Assembly: GCA_017992475.1 (NCBI GenBank)
Contig: JAGOOO010000002.1
Location: 1-64,000 of the forward strand
Direction of reading: 5' to 3'
DNA: 64,000 nt
From: Caldisericia bacterium
Lineage (GTDB): Bacteria > Caldisericota > Caldisericia > JAAYUI01
Made by a program: the position numbers and the translations under genes. Below are positions 16,491-25,803 of the stretch, piece by piece; positions within the stretch are counted from its first letter, which is position 1; every line of letters begins with the position of its first letter. The notes under the pieces are model-generated. The model was not told the origin of the DNA. It did not search any database and was given only the letters and a program-made list of their open reading frames with translations.

Positions 16491-17447
16491 TTATAGTCCT
16501 GGGATTCTTCGTTCGCTCACCGGAACATTGAACAGTTCCGAGATCGAACGATGGTCTCTTATACGGATAATTGCCTCGGCAATCAAGGGTGCAACGGAGA
16601 GGACCTTAATTTTTCCTGCCCGTTTTTCTTGTGGAATTGCTATAGTGTTGGTTATTACAAGTTCTATTATTGGTGATTGGTTTATTTTTTCTACGGCATT
16701 ACCACCAAGAAGGCCATGTGTTGCACAGGCAAAGATCCTTTTTGCACCATTTTTATGGGCTTCGTATGCTGCCGTTACCATGGTGCCGCCAGTCTGGACA
16801 ATGTCATCAACAAATATTACATCTTTGTCTTTTACATCGCCGATAAAGTAGAGTGATTCAACAACATCTGGTTTCGGGCGTGTTTTTGCAAACACTGCTA
16901 CTGTGCCGCTCATGCTGTTTGCAAAAAGATTTGCTCTGGTAACGCCACCAATATCTGAAACTGCAACGGGGTTTCTGATGCCAATGCTTTCAAAGTAATC
17001 TTTAAAAATCATCATTGCAGTGAGATTGTCAAATGGGATATCAAAAAATCCCTGGATCTGGTTTGCATGCAGATCAATGGTCATTGTTCTTGTGGCACCT
17101 GCAACTGTCAATATGTCAGCAACCAGCTTGGCTGTTATTGGCTCTCTGGCCTGTGATTTCCTGTCCTGTCTTGCATAGCCGTAGTAGGGGATAATTACAT
17201 TGACCGAGTTTGCTGATGCTCTCTTCAGGGCATCAATCATTATCAGCAGTTCCATTAGGTTGTCTGCTGGCGGGTTTGTCGGTTGAATAACAAAAACATC
17301 GTAACCTCTGACATTTTCTCCTGGCCAGCACTTTATTTCACCGTCTGCGAACTTCATTACGTTCATTTTGGAAAGAGGAACATCAACATGTTCGCAAACT
17401 TCATTGGCAAGCATCTCATTGGCAGAACCAGAGAATATCTTTATCAT
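16491..17447 (-). CDS. prs: Ribose-phosphate pyrophosphokinase
   Basis: 318 residues; makes PRPP from ribose 5-phosphate and ATP for nucleotide, His and Trp synthesis. Seen are MIKIFSGSANEMLANEV, FADGEIKCWPGENVRG, the flexible-loop YYGYARQDRKSQAREPI, DLHANQIQGFF, and the PRPP-binding FVDDIVQTGGTM. The start at 17447 overlaps the glmU stop (ATGA) with GGAGAGG just upstream, so the two are translationally coupled. The extra 13 codons of open frame before it lie within glmU. Confidence 0.96.
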   Translation of the reverse strand: MIKIFSGSANEMLANEVCEHVDVPLSKMNVMKFADGEIKCWPGENVRGYDVFVIQPTNPPADNLMELLIMIDALKRASANSVNVIIPYYGYARQDRKSQAREPITAKLVADILTVAGATRTMTIDLHANQIQGFFDIPFDNLTAMMIFKDYFESIGIRNPVAVSDIGGVTRANLFANSMSGTVAVFAKTRPKPDVVESLYFIGDVKDKDVIFVDDIVQTGGTMVTAAYEAHKNGAKRIFACATHGLLGGNAVEKINQSPIIELVITNTIAIPQEKRAGKIKVLSVAPLIAEAIIRIRDHRSISELFNVPVSERRIPGL

Positions 17448-18790
17448 TTTCCCTCTCCATTTTGCTCTTTTTTCTTTTTGGCCCAACCTTCTTTTATGAC
17501 CATAGGACTTCTTTCAATTGCAAGTGAATCTTCAGGAACATTTTTTGTGATTACAGAACCGGCGCCAGTGTATGCACCATCGCCTATTTCAACTGGCGCC
17601 ACCAGCATTGTATCTGAACCGATAAAGACGCCTTTTCCAATCTTTGTTTTGGATTTGTTTGTGCCATCATAATTGCACGTTATTGTTCCTGCGCCAATGT
17701 TTGTTTTTTCACCTACTTCACAGTCACCCAAATATGTAAGGTGAGGGACCTTTGATCCTTTGCCTATCTTTGATTTTTTGAGGTCGATGAAACACCCTAT
17801 TGTTGCACCATCCTCAACTTCGACAAGTGGGCGCATCCTTACGAAAGGCCCTACTTTGACATTGTCGCCTATTGTTATGCCATCTTTTTTGCCATTGAGA
17901 AATACGAACGGACCGATTTCACAGCCTTCTCCAATACTCATTTTGCCAGCCAGGTAGGTTTGGGGGTAGATTATTACATCTGGTGCTATCTCTACGCTTG
18001 TTTCAATGTATGTGGAGCCTGGATCAATTATGGTGACTCCAGACATTGCTAAATCTTTTAACCTTTTGATTAAAAGATTGCCTGTGATTTCTGCAAGCTG
18101 CCATCTATTGTTGATTCCTCTGTATTCATCAAGATCGGTGGACCTGACGCTTACGTTTGTTTTTTCCTGCTGGTAGAGGATTTCTATAACATCAGTCAGA
18201 TAATATTCTTTCTGGTCATTGTCTGGTGTGATTTTGTCGAGGGCTGGCCAGAGGTCTTCCATTTTGAAAAGATAAACACCTGCATTCACTTCGGCAATCA
18301 TCTTTTCTTCAGGTTTGGCGTCCCTTTCCTCGACTATGTCTTTTATAGCACCCCAGTTGTCCCTTATGATCCTTCCGTATCCGGTTGGGTCCGGGACCTT
18401 TGCAGTGAGCATTACACAGGATGGTTTCTCCGCCTCCGCCAGGTCTATCATTGATTTTAAGGTTGCTGGCCTAAGGAGTGGCGTATCGCCGCACAGAACA
18501 AACAAATAGCCGCTTTGACCTTCAAAGGTTGTTCTGGCTTTTATGACAGCGTCACCTGTTCCGAGCTGGGATGGCTGGGGAATGTAGGAATACGAATCTC
18601 CAAGTTCCTCCATTACCTCTTTTGCTCCAACCCCTACCACCACGCCAATCTTTTCTATGCCAAGCGACCTGACGCAATCGAGCACATAGGATATCATTGG
18701 CCTTCCAAGGATTTGATGTAACACCTTGGGTGTCTTGGATTTCATCCTGACTCCGGCGCCTGCCGCAAGAATGAGTGCTGAGATTTCCAT
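17444..18790 (-). CDS. glmU: Bifunctional GlcNAc-1-P uridyltransferase / GlcN-1-P acetyltransferase
   Basis: 448 residues; makes UDP-GlcNAc for peptidoglycan. The pyrophosphorylase domain opens with LILAAGAGVRMKSKTPKVLH, then GTGDAVIKA, LCGDTPLL and the metal/sugar residues of EVNAGVYLF. The left-handed beta-helix of hexapeptide repeats begins near residue 250 and contains RPLVEVEDGATIGCFIDLKKSKIG cut by conserved NYDG. The start at 18790 has GGAG upstream. The open frame reaches 18967 only because it reads through the tRNA-Gln gene, whose translation appears as a spurious N-terminus. Confidence 0.96.
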   Translation of the reverse strand: MEISALILAAGAGVRMKSKTPKVLHQILGRPMISYVLDCVRSLGIEKIGVVVGVGAKEVMEELGDSYSYIPQPSQLGTGDAVIKARTTFEGQSGYLFVLCGDTPLLRPATLKSMIDLAEAEKPSCVMLTAKVPDPTGYGRIIRDNWGAIKDIVEERDAKPEEKMIAEVNAGVYLFKMEDLWPALDKITPDNDQKEYYLTDVIEILYQQEKTNVSVRSTDLDEYRGINNRWQLAEITGNLLIKRLKDLAMSGVTIIDPGSTYIETSVEIAPDVIIYPQTYLAGKMSIGEGCEIGPFVFLNGKKDGITIGDNVKVGPFVRMRPLVEVEDGATIGCFIDLKKSKIGKGSKVPHLTYLGDCEVGEKTNIGAGTITCNYDGTNKSKTKIGKGVFIGSDTMLVAPVEIGDGAYTGAGSVITKNVPEDSLAIERSPMVIKEGWAKKKKEQNGEGK

Positions 18791-18803
18791 ATGTCTCCAT
18801 TTT

Positions 18804-18878
18804 TGGCTGGGGAGGCAGGATTCGAACCTGCGAGTGTCAGCTCCAAAGGCTGATGCCTTACCGCTTGGCGACTCCCCA
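18804..18878 (-). tRNA. tRNA-Gln (anticodon TTG)
   Basis: 75 bases with encoded CCA. The acceptor TGGGGAG pairs with CTCCCCA, and the T-arm contains GGTTCGAATCC. The anticodon stem TCAGC/GCTGA encloses the loop CTTTGGA, anticodon TTG. It lies 13 bases before glmU on the same strand and is probably transcribed with it. Confidence 0.95.
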
Positions 18879-18902
18879 ACGAAAATTTGATACGGCAGAT
18901 AA

Positions 18903-18930
18903 ATTTTAGCCTTCATGGTATGCATGTCAA
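18903..18930 (-). promoter_or_regulatory. Promoter of tRNA-Gln/glmU/prs/rplY unit
   Basis: On the minus strand, TTGACA (18925..18930), a 16-base spacer and TAAAAT (18903..18908), about 25 bases before the tRNA 5' end. Confidence 0.7.
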
Positions 18931-18979
18931 CAGTTAAACCATTGACTGAAGCTAAGTGTATTGCCAATGGAGGATTTTG

Positions 18980-21583
18980 ATGAAAAAAATTGCCTTGTTT
19001 TTGGCACTGTTTTTAAGCCTGGTACCCTTTATTGCCATGGCCCAGATACTTCACTGGCCGATGCTGGGTGGGAACCCCCTTCATGAAGGGGAAGCTTCTG
19101 CTATCCCTCAATCTCCGCTTGAACAGACATGGAGAAAATCACTGGGAATCCCGACTTACAGCGCTCCGCTTACAGATGGCAGCAAAATATACCTTTCTTG
19201 TGGCACAAGAATTGATGATTCAGGAGCTTTCTTCTGCCTTGATCCACAAGATGGAAGAGTGGTTTTCAGGCATGATTTTGCCAAAGGCATGCCCCAAACC
19301 CCAGTTTTGTCTGGTGGAAGGATAATCGGTGCCTGTGCTGACGGGCACATATATGGCAGAGACATCAGTGGCTCCGAGGTTTATTCCACCCTCATCGAAG
19401 GCAAGGGTTCAAGATCGTCCGGCGTTGATAATGCAACCATGGTAATTTTTGGAACGACAGGTTCAAAAAACAATCTTGTCTGCGTCGATGCATATACAGG
19501 AAACACGAACTGGACTGCGGCAATAGCCTCTGATATCCAGACTGCTCCAGTTGCTTACGGTGGTTTGATATATGTTCTTGCTGATGACAACAACCTTTAT
19601 GCGGTTAACGATTCGAATGGAAATATTGAATGGAAATGGGAGGTTGGTTCGTCTCCATCTGCCGCTCCGATGATCTTTGATAACCACCTCCTGATTCCAA
19701 GTTCATCGGGTATTTCAAGTTTGCATCTTGCATTTGAATACAAAGATTTGAAAGTTTCCTGGACAAGGGATGATATTGGCAAAGTGACAACCATGCCATG
19801 TACTGATGGAATAAACATTTTCTTTGGGACTGATTCAGGCAAGCTCTATTGTCTTAACGGCGCAAATGGCAACCAGGACTGGGAATACAATGCTTCTTCG
19901 AGAGTAACCTGCTCGCCTGTTGTCGCATCTGGCAAGGTTGTTTTTGGGTGTGAGGATGGCAACGTCACTATCCTGGACTCTGAAAATGGCAAGTTTGTAG
20001 AAAAAATTGCCTTGGGAGCCATTCCAACGGCACAGCCGCTGGTTTTTTGGGACAGAATAATCGTTTCCTGCTCAACAGGTGAAGTTGTTTGTCTTGGGCC
20101 AAAGGGCGAAGGTGGCGGTGGTGGCGAAGTGATTGTTGACCCCGAACCAAAGACGCCCATTCTGAAAATTGATTGCCCACAGTCTGCATTTGTAGGGCAA
20201 AAGGTGAAAATACCAATACTCATTGAAGACGCACAAAACATAACCGGGCTCAAATTCACCTTTGCTTTTGACCAGTCAAGCATCAAGTATACAGGATACG
20301 AACCAGGTCAGTTCTTCTCCCATGATGGATCCAATCCTGAAACGACATCGCAGGAGGGCGATGGAGAGGTTGTTTTTGGGATTGGTCCAGCCTATCCCGC
20401 AAGTGGAAAGGGCATGATTCTGGAGCTTGAGATTGAGCCACTTGTTCCGGGAAAGCATGGCCTCACGCTAATCGATGCCACTGCAACAGCCGAGGGTGAT
20501 GTGACCTATGAACCGCTGATTGTTTCTGACACCCTTGAAGTCAAGCTGCCGCGACCGGAGGTGGAAGTCCTTCTTGATCCCGCATTGATTGATCACGGGA
20601 AGATAACCGGAAAGACGAGTTTCAAGCTCAGACTCACGCAAAAAAATGGTGAACTGGCCGATTTTATTGCCAGAGGCTCATCGGAGGCTTGCGCGGTTTT
20701 CCCTGACTCGGGAACAATCGGCGGGAACAATGGAATAGACATCATTGCCACTGTTGACCCGGCAAAATTGCCAAAAGGGCCCAGCGAGGTTGTTGTCTCA
20801 GTAAACATAATCGGGAAGACCCTCAAATCAGTCATAAAGGTCATTGTGCCTGAAGAAGAGTTGCCCGGAACACCACCACCCTGCATCAAGGTTGACCCGA
20901 TAGCGCTTGATTTTGGTTTCATTCCAAGAGGCAGGGAGGTGTCAATCGATTTCACACTCACATTTGATACCGACAAGGAAATATCTGGTGTAATCAAAAC
21001 CGACAAGAGGTGGCTGAGGGTAACGCCGGCCACGTTCAAAACGAAGGGTGGAGAGGTTACCGGAATAGCCACCATAGCTGCTTCGGAGCTCCCAGGCGTC
21101 TCATCAGTCCTTGGCTACATGACCATTTCTGCCCAGGGAAAGATATGCCAGGATGTTCGCGTTGAGGCCAGGGTCGAGACCCAGCCAAGCATTGTGCTGG
21201 AGCTTGATATTGGTGTGAAGAGGGCAAGCATTGGCTCGATAAAGGTCGATCTTGACCAGGCGCCGCGCATAAGAAACGAGAGGACGCTTGTTCCAATAAG
21301 ATTTGTGTCAGAGTCTTTTGGGTGCAAGGTACAGTGGGAAGCGACCACAAAAAAGGTCACCATAAACCGCTTTGACGACACGATAATCCTCTGGATAGGC
21401 AAAAAAGAGGCAATTGTGAATGGCAAAATGGTCAGCCTTGATGTTGCCCCTTCAATTGAGGAAGGTGGGACCCTTGTACCGATAAGGTTTATCTCCCAGG
21501 CGTTTGGCGCAAGTGTCGAGTGGTTTCACGAGACAAAGCACATCAGGATCACCTATACCCCGCCGGATGATTATGTGTTCTAG
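18980..21583 (+). CDS. Secreted PQQ-type beta-propeller / cohesin / Ig-like / stalk-domain protein
   Basis: 867 residues. A signal peptide (MKKIALFLALFLSLVPFIAMA) precedes a propeller of PQQ-like blades (residues about 25-385), with repeats such as NGNIEWKWEVGSSPSAAP and NGNQDWEYNASS. A Gly-rich linker (GEGGGGGE) leads to a cohesin-like domain near 393-525 (SAFVGQKVKIPILIEDAQNI...). An Ig/BACON-like unit starts near 634. A C-terminal stalk domain begins near 740 with NERTLVPIRFVSE and GGTLVPIRFISQ. GGAGG precedes the ATG. It is likely a cell-surface scaffold. The propeller ligand is unknown, and the cohesin could hold dockerin-bearing enzymes. Confidence 0.82.
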   Translation: MKKIALFLALFLSLVPFIAMAQILHWPMLGGNPLHEGEASAIPQSPLEQTWRKSLGIPTYSAPLTDGSKIYLSCGTRIDDSGAFFCLDPQDGRVVFRHDFAKGMPQTPVLSGGRIIGACADGHIYGRDISGSEVYSTLIEGKGSRSSGVDNATMVIFGTTGSKNNLVCVDAYTGNTNWTAAIASDIQTAPVAYGGLIYVLADDNNLYAVNDSNGNIEWKWEVGSSPSAAPMIFDNHLLIPSSSGISSLHLAFEYKDLKVSWTRDDIGKVTTMPCTDGINIFFGTDSGKLYCLNGANGNQDWEYNASSRVTCSPVVASGKVVFGCEDGNVTILDSENGKFVEKIALGAIPTAQPLVFWDRIIVSCSTGEVVCLGPKGEGGGGGEVIVDPEPKTPILKIDCPQSAFVGQKVKIPILIEDAQNITGLKFTFAFDQSSIKYTGYEPGQFFSHDGSNPETTSQEGDGEVVFGIGPAYPASGKGMILELEIEPLVPGKHGLTLIDATATAEGDVTYEPLIVSDTLEVKLPRPEVEVLLDPALIDHGKITGKTSFKLRLTQKNGELADFIARGSSEACAVFPDSGTIGGNNGIDIIATVDPAKLPKGPSEVVVSVNIIGKTLKSVIKVIVPEEELPGTPPPCIKVDPIALDFGFIPRGREVSIDFTLTFDTDKEISGVIKTDKRWLRVTPATFKTKGGEVTGIATIAASELPGVSSVLGYMTISAQGKICQDVRVEARVETQPSIVLELDIGVKRASIGSIKVDLDQAPRIRNERTLVPIRFVSESFGCKVQWEATTKKVTINRFDDTIILWIGKKEAIVNGKMVSLDVAPSIEEGGTLVPIRFISQAFGASVEWFHETKHIRITYTPPDDYVF

Positions 21584-21602
21584 ATAAGCATGGCATACAA
21601 AG

Positions 21603-21630
21603 AGGCCCTTTTATAAATTTGAAGGGGCCT
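21603..21630 (+). terminator. Weak terminator hairpin
   Basis: AGGCCC pairs with GGGCCT, extendable through AT-rich bases; the following T-run is poor (GTTTACTATTT). It is placed correctly after the propeller protein. Confidence 0.4.
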
Positions 21631-21646
21631 GTTTACTATTTCAAAG

Positions 21647-21673
21647 TATTATTAGATATCTAATCTAATAATA
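21647..21673. repeat. AT-rich inverted repeat between convergent genes
   Basis: TATTATTAGAT (21647..21657) and ATCTAATAATA (21663..21673) form a perfect 11-bp stem with a five-base loop, and a smaller palindrome (TTAGATATCTAA) overlaps it. It may end transcription of the 691-residue gene arriving from the right, or bind a protein. Confidence 0.55.
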
Positions 21674-21695
21674 TGATAATTTTTGGTACATTAAA

Positions 21696-23771
21696 TCAAC
21701 TTTGCTCTTTATGTTTCCTCTTATATGCCATATTAATAAATATTGATGCTATTATGATAGCAATAGCAGCAATAAGTATGTAATACTTATATTTATTTAT
21801 ATTTTCATAGAATGGAGTGGTATTTTGCGCTTTTACATTGTTTTCTTTAGTTTTTTCAATGGTGACCTCGTCCAGTTTTGCGACAAAGAGGACAGAGCTC
21901 TCGGCACCTGGTGTTTCACCCACAAATGATTTGTAGTTTTGCTCCATCTCCCTCATCTTGTCCAGTTCTGCCTGGCCACCAAACAGGAGCTGTTTTGACT
22001 CGTCCATCGCCTTCTGGACTTTTTCCTTTCCGCCATTGCGCTCGATGGCCTGCTGGAGTTTCTTTCCGAGTTCCAGCAACCTGTCTGATTGCGGGCCAAA
22101 GTCTTCAGCCATTTTCTTGAAATCATCAATCATCGAGAGGATTTCTTTCTGGTTTGGCACCTTGACCCCATGGAATGTCCCGCCTGAAACAAGAACATCA
22201 AACTGTGAGAGGTTTTTTGTTATCAGGGCCGGTATTTCTGAAAGCGGCGGTGTTTTTGTCCCGCCTACGTCTCCACCCTTGATTATTGTGTTCAGGCCAG
22301 AAGATATTGCGTTAAGCCCGTCAATGGTTGTGTTTATTCCTGGCATCTGGACGCTCATGACCTCTCCGCCGGAAATGAGCGCGGTTAGCGCCTGATCGAG
22401 CAATTTGAGGTTTTCCGGCATGGAAGATATTGACGGTATGTCCTTGCCTCCGATGGTTCCTCCATCCACCAGCACTTTCAGGTTTTGCGATGCTTTGTCG
22501 GACTCCTGTTTTGCGGAGTCAATTTTTTGACCGATGATTTTGAGCGAGTTTTCAATGTCTGAGAGCTTGTCCTGTAGGTCCTTGTCGCTGGTCTGGGACT
22601 TCAGTTTTGAGACTGATGACAACGTGTCATCAAGCGTGGTTTTGGAAATAAACAGCTCTCTGGATGATTTGTTTGCAGAATTGGCTGAATTCTGGAGTAC
22701 GGACACGCTCTCTGTCAAGCCGCTAGTGTTGGAATCAAGCCCCTGTTTCATTGTTTCAATGACCTGCTTGTGACCCTTGCTTAGCTGGGAAAGGTTGTCT
22801 GCCCCGCTGGCAAGCTCTTTGAGCCCCTTTTCGAGATCGGAGAACGATTTTGTCAGGTCAGAGACCTGTTTTTTGGAGTCATCAATCGCCTGCTTTGAGG
22901 CATCAAGAAGCGATTGGAGCGATACAAGCTGGGATAATATTTTATCTGGATCAAGGTTGATTTCTACTCCGGCCATGTCGAGAAGATCAGTATTGTCGGC
23001 AACGGATGCCAGAAGGTCCTGAATTGCAGGGTCGATACTTGGTATCGAGATGTCAGGGATTCTTGGCAAGATCGAGACTTGGACAGACGGCAACACAACC
23101 GAATCGCTTGAATATTCGAGCACAGCTTTACCATCAGGGCTTGGAAGGAGCGTCCAGATGATCCTTTTACGGCTTCCAATGGTCATCGACATGGCACCCT
23201 TTGCTTCGATGGAGCTATAAGAATCCACTGGTATTTCAGCTTGCACCATCACAGTCATTGGTTGGTAGAGGGTTTTTTCTTTGGTGACTGTTTTGTCACC
23301 CTCTTTCCAGCGCAGGTTAACAGTTTTTGGCAGTTTATTTGTGAAGGACATGGAGAGGGTTATTTTGCCATTTTTCCCAATTGTTTGTTCTGGCTTTGTT
23401 TTTTTGCCATCCAATAACAATTCCACATCAAAACTTATTGGCAGTGGTTTGTCTGTTTTGCCTGTGTAAAATATATCTTTTTGCCCATTGGAACTGAATT
23501 TCCATGTTACATTGCGGCCAGCAATTTCAGGCTTCATGCCTGGATCAAGCGATATTACGTCCGAGATTTCAGGCTTGTCTTGAATTGTTATTTCGCCTGA
23601 CCCTTCGACCCTGAGCCAGTTTACAACGGATTCTTCAACTGGTTTTCCGTTCCAGTCCAGCACAGTATAGACCGTTTGGGTTCTTTTTACTGTCGCTGGT
23701 GTGCTTACAGCCATCACCGGCACTGCAAGTGCCAGTGATGCAGTTATTGCTATCAAGAGGACCTTACGCAT
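21696..23771 (-). CDS. Exported membrane-anchored coiled-coil protein, YhgE/Pip-like architecture
   Basis: 691 residues. A signal peptide (MRKVLLIAITASLALAVPVMA) precedes a beta-rich region to about residue 250. A long heptad-rich coiled coil follows, with repeated SLLDASKQAIDDSKKQVSDL-type segments. Four degenerate repeats of about 32 residues (GGTIGGKDIP, GGEVMSVQMP, GGDVGGTKTP, GGTFHGVKVP) lie near residues 432-545. One C-terminal transmembrane helix ends in a basic tail. No enzyme motif is visible. It overlaps the MMPL exporter by eight bases and must act with it; YhgE/Pip-like proteins often accompany MMPL transporters and TetR regulators, but this resemblance is of layout, not proven homology. 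Confidence 0.7.
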   Translation of the reverse strand: MRKVLLIAITASLALAVPVMAVSTPATVKRTQTVYTVLDWNGKPVEESVVNWLRVEGSGEITIQDKPEISDVISLDPGMKPEIAGRNVTWKFSSNGQKDIFYTGKTDKPLPISFDVELLLDGKKTKPEQTIGKNGKITLSMSFTNKLPKTVNLRWKEGDKTVTKEKTLYQPMTVMVQAEIPVDSYSSIEAKGAMSMTIGSRKRIIWTLLPSPDGKAVLEYSSDSVVLPSVQVSILPRIPDISIPSIDPAIQDLLASVADNTDLLDMAGVEINLDPDKILSQLVSLQSLLDASKQAIDDSKKQVSDLTKSFSDLEKGLKELASGADNLSQLSKGHKQVIETMKQGLDSNTSGLTESVSVLQNSANSANKSSRELFISKTTLDDTLSSVSKLKSQTSDKDLQDKLSDIENSLKIIGQKIDSAKQESDKASQNLKVLVDGGTIGGKDIPSISSMPENLKLLDQALTALISGGEVMSVQMPGINTTIDGLNAISSGLNTIIKGGDVGGTKTPPLSEIPALITKNLSQFDVLVSGGTFHGVKVPNQKEILSMIDDFKKMAEDFGPQSDRLLELGKKLQQAIERNGGKEKVQKAMDESKQLLFGGQAELDKMREMEQNYKSFVGETPGAESSVLFVAKLDEVTIEKTKENNVKAQNTTPFYENINKYKYYILIAAIAIIIASIFINMAYKRKHKEQS

Positions 23772-25803
23772 TTTTCCTCCTCGTCTTTCCTTTGAAGATC
23801 AAAAGTAATGCAGGTATTGCGATTATTACTATGGTTCCAGAAATCAACGCTCCTCTGGCCAACAGCATTGTCAGGTCTTTGACCATTGAAATCTGTGAAG
23901 TTGCTGAAATTGCGGCACATGCGCCAAAAAGTGTGAGTGCCGATGTGATAATTGCCGGAGAGCCTTCTCTTATGGATATTTTCATGGCCTCTTCTGGCGG
24001 TTTTTCTTTTAACTCATCGAAATATCTTGTTGCGATTAGAATTGAATAGTCAACTGTTGCGCCAAGTTGTATTGCTCCAAGCGCAACCGGACCAAAGTAG
24101 AATGTTGGTGGCATGTTCAAGAACCACTGGATTGCTATGTTGAGCCATATCGCCACCTCTATTCCGACTATTAAAACGAGTGATGGCTTGAATCTCCTGA
24201 GTGCTATCCAGACTATTGCGAATACCCCAAGGACGGTTGCGATGTTGACTTTCAGGTTGTCTGATACACCCATTTTTTCAATATCGTATTGGATCATGTC
24301 CGTACCTGTTGCTAGTACGTTGCCGTTATATTCCTTTTCAATTGCCTTTATGTTCTCAAAAGATTTTTCCAACTCGGCTTTGTTCGGTGCATCCAGTGTC
24401 ACGGTCAACAGGTGTTTTCCTTCCGATTCCAGTTTTGCAAGCACTTTTTTGGGCACGTACGATCTTGGAACATAGGCAGAGCCGGTTGAAAGTGGGCCGA
24501 TTATTTCCTTGACGTGGGGCACTTTTGATAGTTTTTCCTCAACCTCCAGTCGCTGGTTTTCATCCATTCCAAGCAAAACAACCGAGACTGTGTGGCCGCC
24601 ACCGAATTTTTCCATCACCAAATCAAGGTCTTTTTGCACACTTTCGTCAAATTTGATTCCCTCTTCAAAGGAGTAAGTGACAGGTTGCATGTTCGAGCCT
24701 ATGAAAGCTGGCACTGCAAGCACCAAAAAGACAAGTGCTATTATCCCTTTGTTTTTGACAACGAAATTGCCAAGCTTTTCCATGTTTGGAAAGAGGTTTC
24801 TGTGTTTTAGGGCATTGAGCGGTTTTTCAATTATCAATATTAGGGCAGGCAGTATCGTAAGTGTCACGATGAAACCCACAAAAACGCCCTGGGCCATTAC
24901 TATTCCCATGTCTCCCCCCATCTTCATACTCATGAAGAGGAGCGCCAGGAACCCTGCCATTGTGGTCAGGCCAGAGGAAAGAACAGCTGTGGAAGTTTTT
25001 GCAATTGATTTTGCCATTGCCTCCAGGGAGGGGAGCGTTTTCTTTTCCTCCTCGTATCGGTGTAGCAGGAATATCGCATAATCCATTGTTACCGCAAGCT
25101 GGAGTGCAGCGGCAATAGACGATGTCATGAAGCTCATCTGCCCCCTGAAAAATCCGGTCAGGCCAAAATTTATGAGTATGGCGATTCCTGCAGAAACAAG
25201 AAAGAGTATCGAATAAGCTGGCTGAGTGAGTGCCAGAACAAGTACCAGGAGAATTGCTATGACAGCAATTACAAGCATCGAGCTTTTTGCTGAATTAGAG
25301 AGCCTTTCAACCTCTTGATTGTACAGAAAATCACCAACAACCCTTGCTTCAACTCCAAGTTCTGCTTTTATGGCCTCAGCCTGTTGCGATGGCTTTCTTC
25401 CAGTTGGTGCCAGCGTGATTTGTATGAGCGTGTCCTCGCCTGAAAGGAATTGGTCCCTGGCCTCTTTTGAAGCAAAATCTTCCGGTATTTTCACATCTTC
25501 AAGATCTGAATACCAGAAGGTTTCTGCAACATCCGGCATTTTGTTTAGCCTGTCGATGATCTCCTTGGTTTCGCTGACTGTTTTCCCGGAAAGCACCACG
25601 TAGATGTTGTCCGAAAACCCAAAATCCTCCTGTAATATTTTTTGGCCAATCACAGAATTGATGTCCTGGGGAAGGTATGAGTAAAAATCATAATTGATTG
25701 AGAGCTTGCCAATCCCTATGGCGGAGAGCAGAAGGATACCAAGGCAGGAAATCGCAACGCCTATCCTGTTCTTTACGATCCAAGTTCCGATCTTCTCAAG
25801 CAT
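23764..25803 (-). CDS. MMPL/HAE3-type RND-superfamily exporter
   Basis: 679 residues with the twin architecture of MMPL transporters. Helix 1 is near the N-terminus, followed by an extracellular loop (about 35-170), five helices containing QLAVTMDYAIFLLHRYEEE, then helix 7, a second loop, and the second helix bundle with QLGATVDYSILIATRYFDE. These two (T/V)xDY(A/S)I motifs in mid-membrane hold the proton-relay Asp residues typical of MMPL. It should export a hydrophobic or lipid substrate by proton motive force; the substrate is unknown. It lies between tetR and the coiled-coil gene with overlaps of 8 bases on both sides. Confidence 0.9.
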   Translation of the reverse strand: MLEKIGTWIVKNRIGVAISCLGILLLSAIGIGKLSINYDFYSYLPQDINSVIGQKILQEDFGFSDNIYVVLSGKTVSETKEIIDRLNKMPDVAETFWYSDLEDVKIPEDFASKEARDQFLSGEDTLIQITLAPTGRKPSQQAEAIKAELGVEARVVGDFLYNQEVERLSNSAKSSMLVIAVIAILLVLVLALTQPAYSILFLVSAGIAILINFGLTGFFRGQMSFMTSSIAAALQLAVTMDYAIFLLHRYEEEKKTLPSLEAMAKSIAKTSTAVLSSGLTTMAGFLALLFMSMKMGGDMGIVMAQGVFVGFIVTLTILPALILIIEKPLNALKHRNLFPNMEKLGNFVVKNKGIIALVFLVLAVPAFIGSNMQPVTYSFEEGIKFDESVQKDLDLVMEKFGGGHTVSVVLLGMDENQRLEVEEKLSKVPHVKEIIGPLSTGSAYVPRSYVPKKVLAKLESEGKHLLTVTLDAPNKAELEKSFENIKAIEKEYNGNVLATGTDMIQYDIEKMGVSDNLKVNIATVLGVFAIVWIALRRFKPSLVLIVGIEVAIWLNIAIQWFLNMPPTFYFGPVALGAIQLGATVDYSILIATRYFDELKEKPPEEAMKISIREGSPAIITSALTLFGACAAISATSQISMVKDLTMLLARGALISGTIVIIAIPALLLIFKGKTRRKNA

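Noticed and set aside
18791-18967. N-terminal extension of GlmU by 59 residues
   Set aside because: It translates the tRNA-Gln gene; the family start with GGAG upstream is at 18790.
21647-21673. AT-rich palindrome as a replication or attachment site
   Set aside because: It lies between convergent genes where a bidirectional terminator is the simpler explanation; no second copy or integrase was seen.
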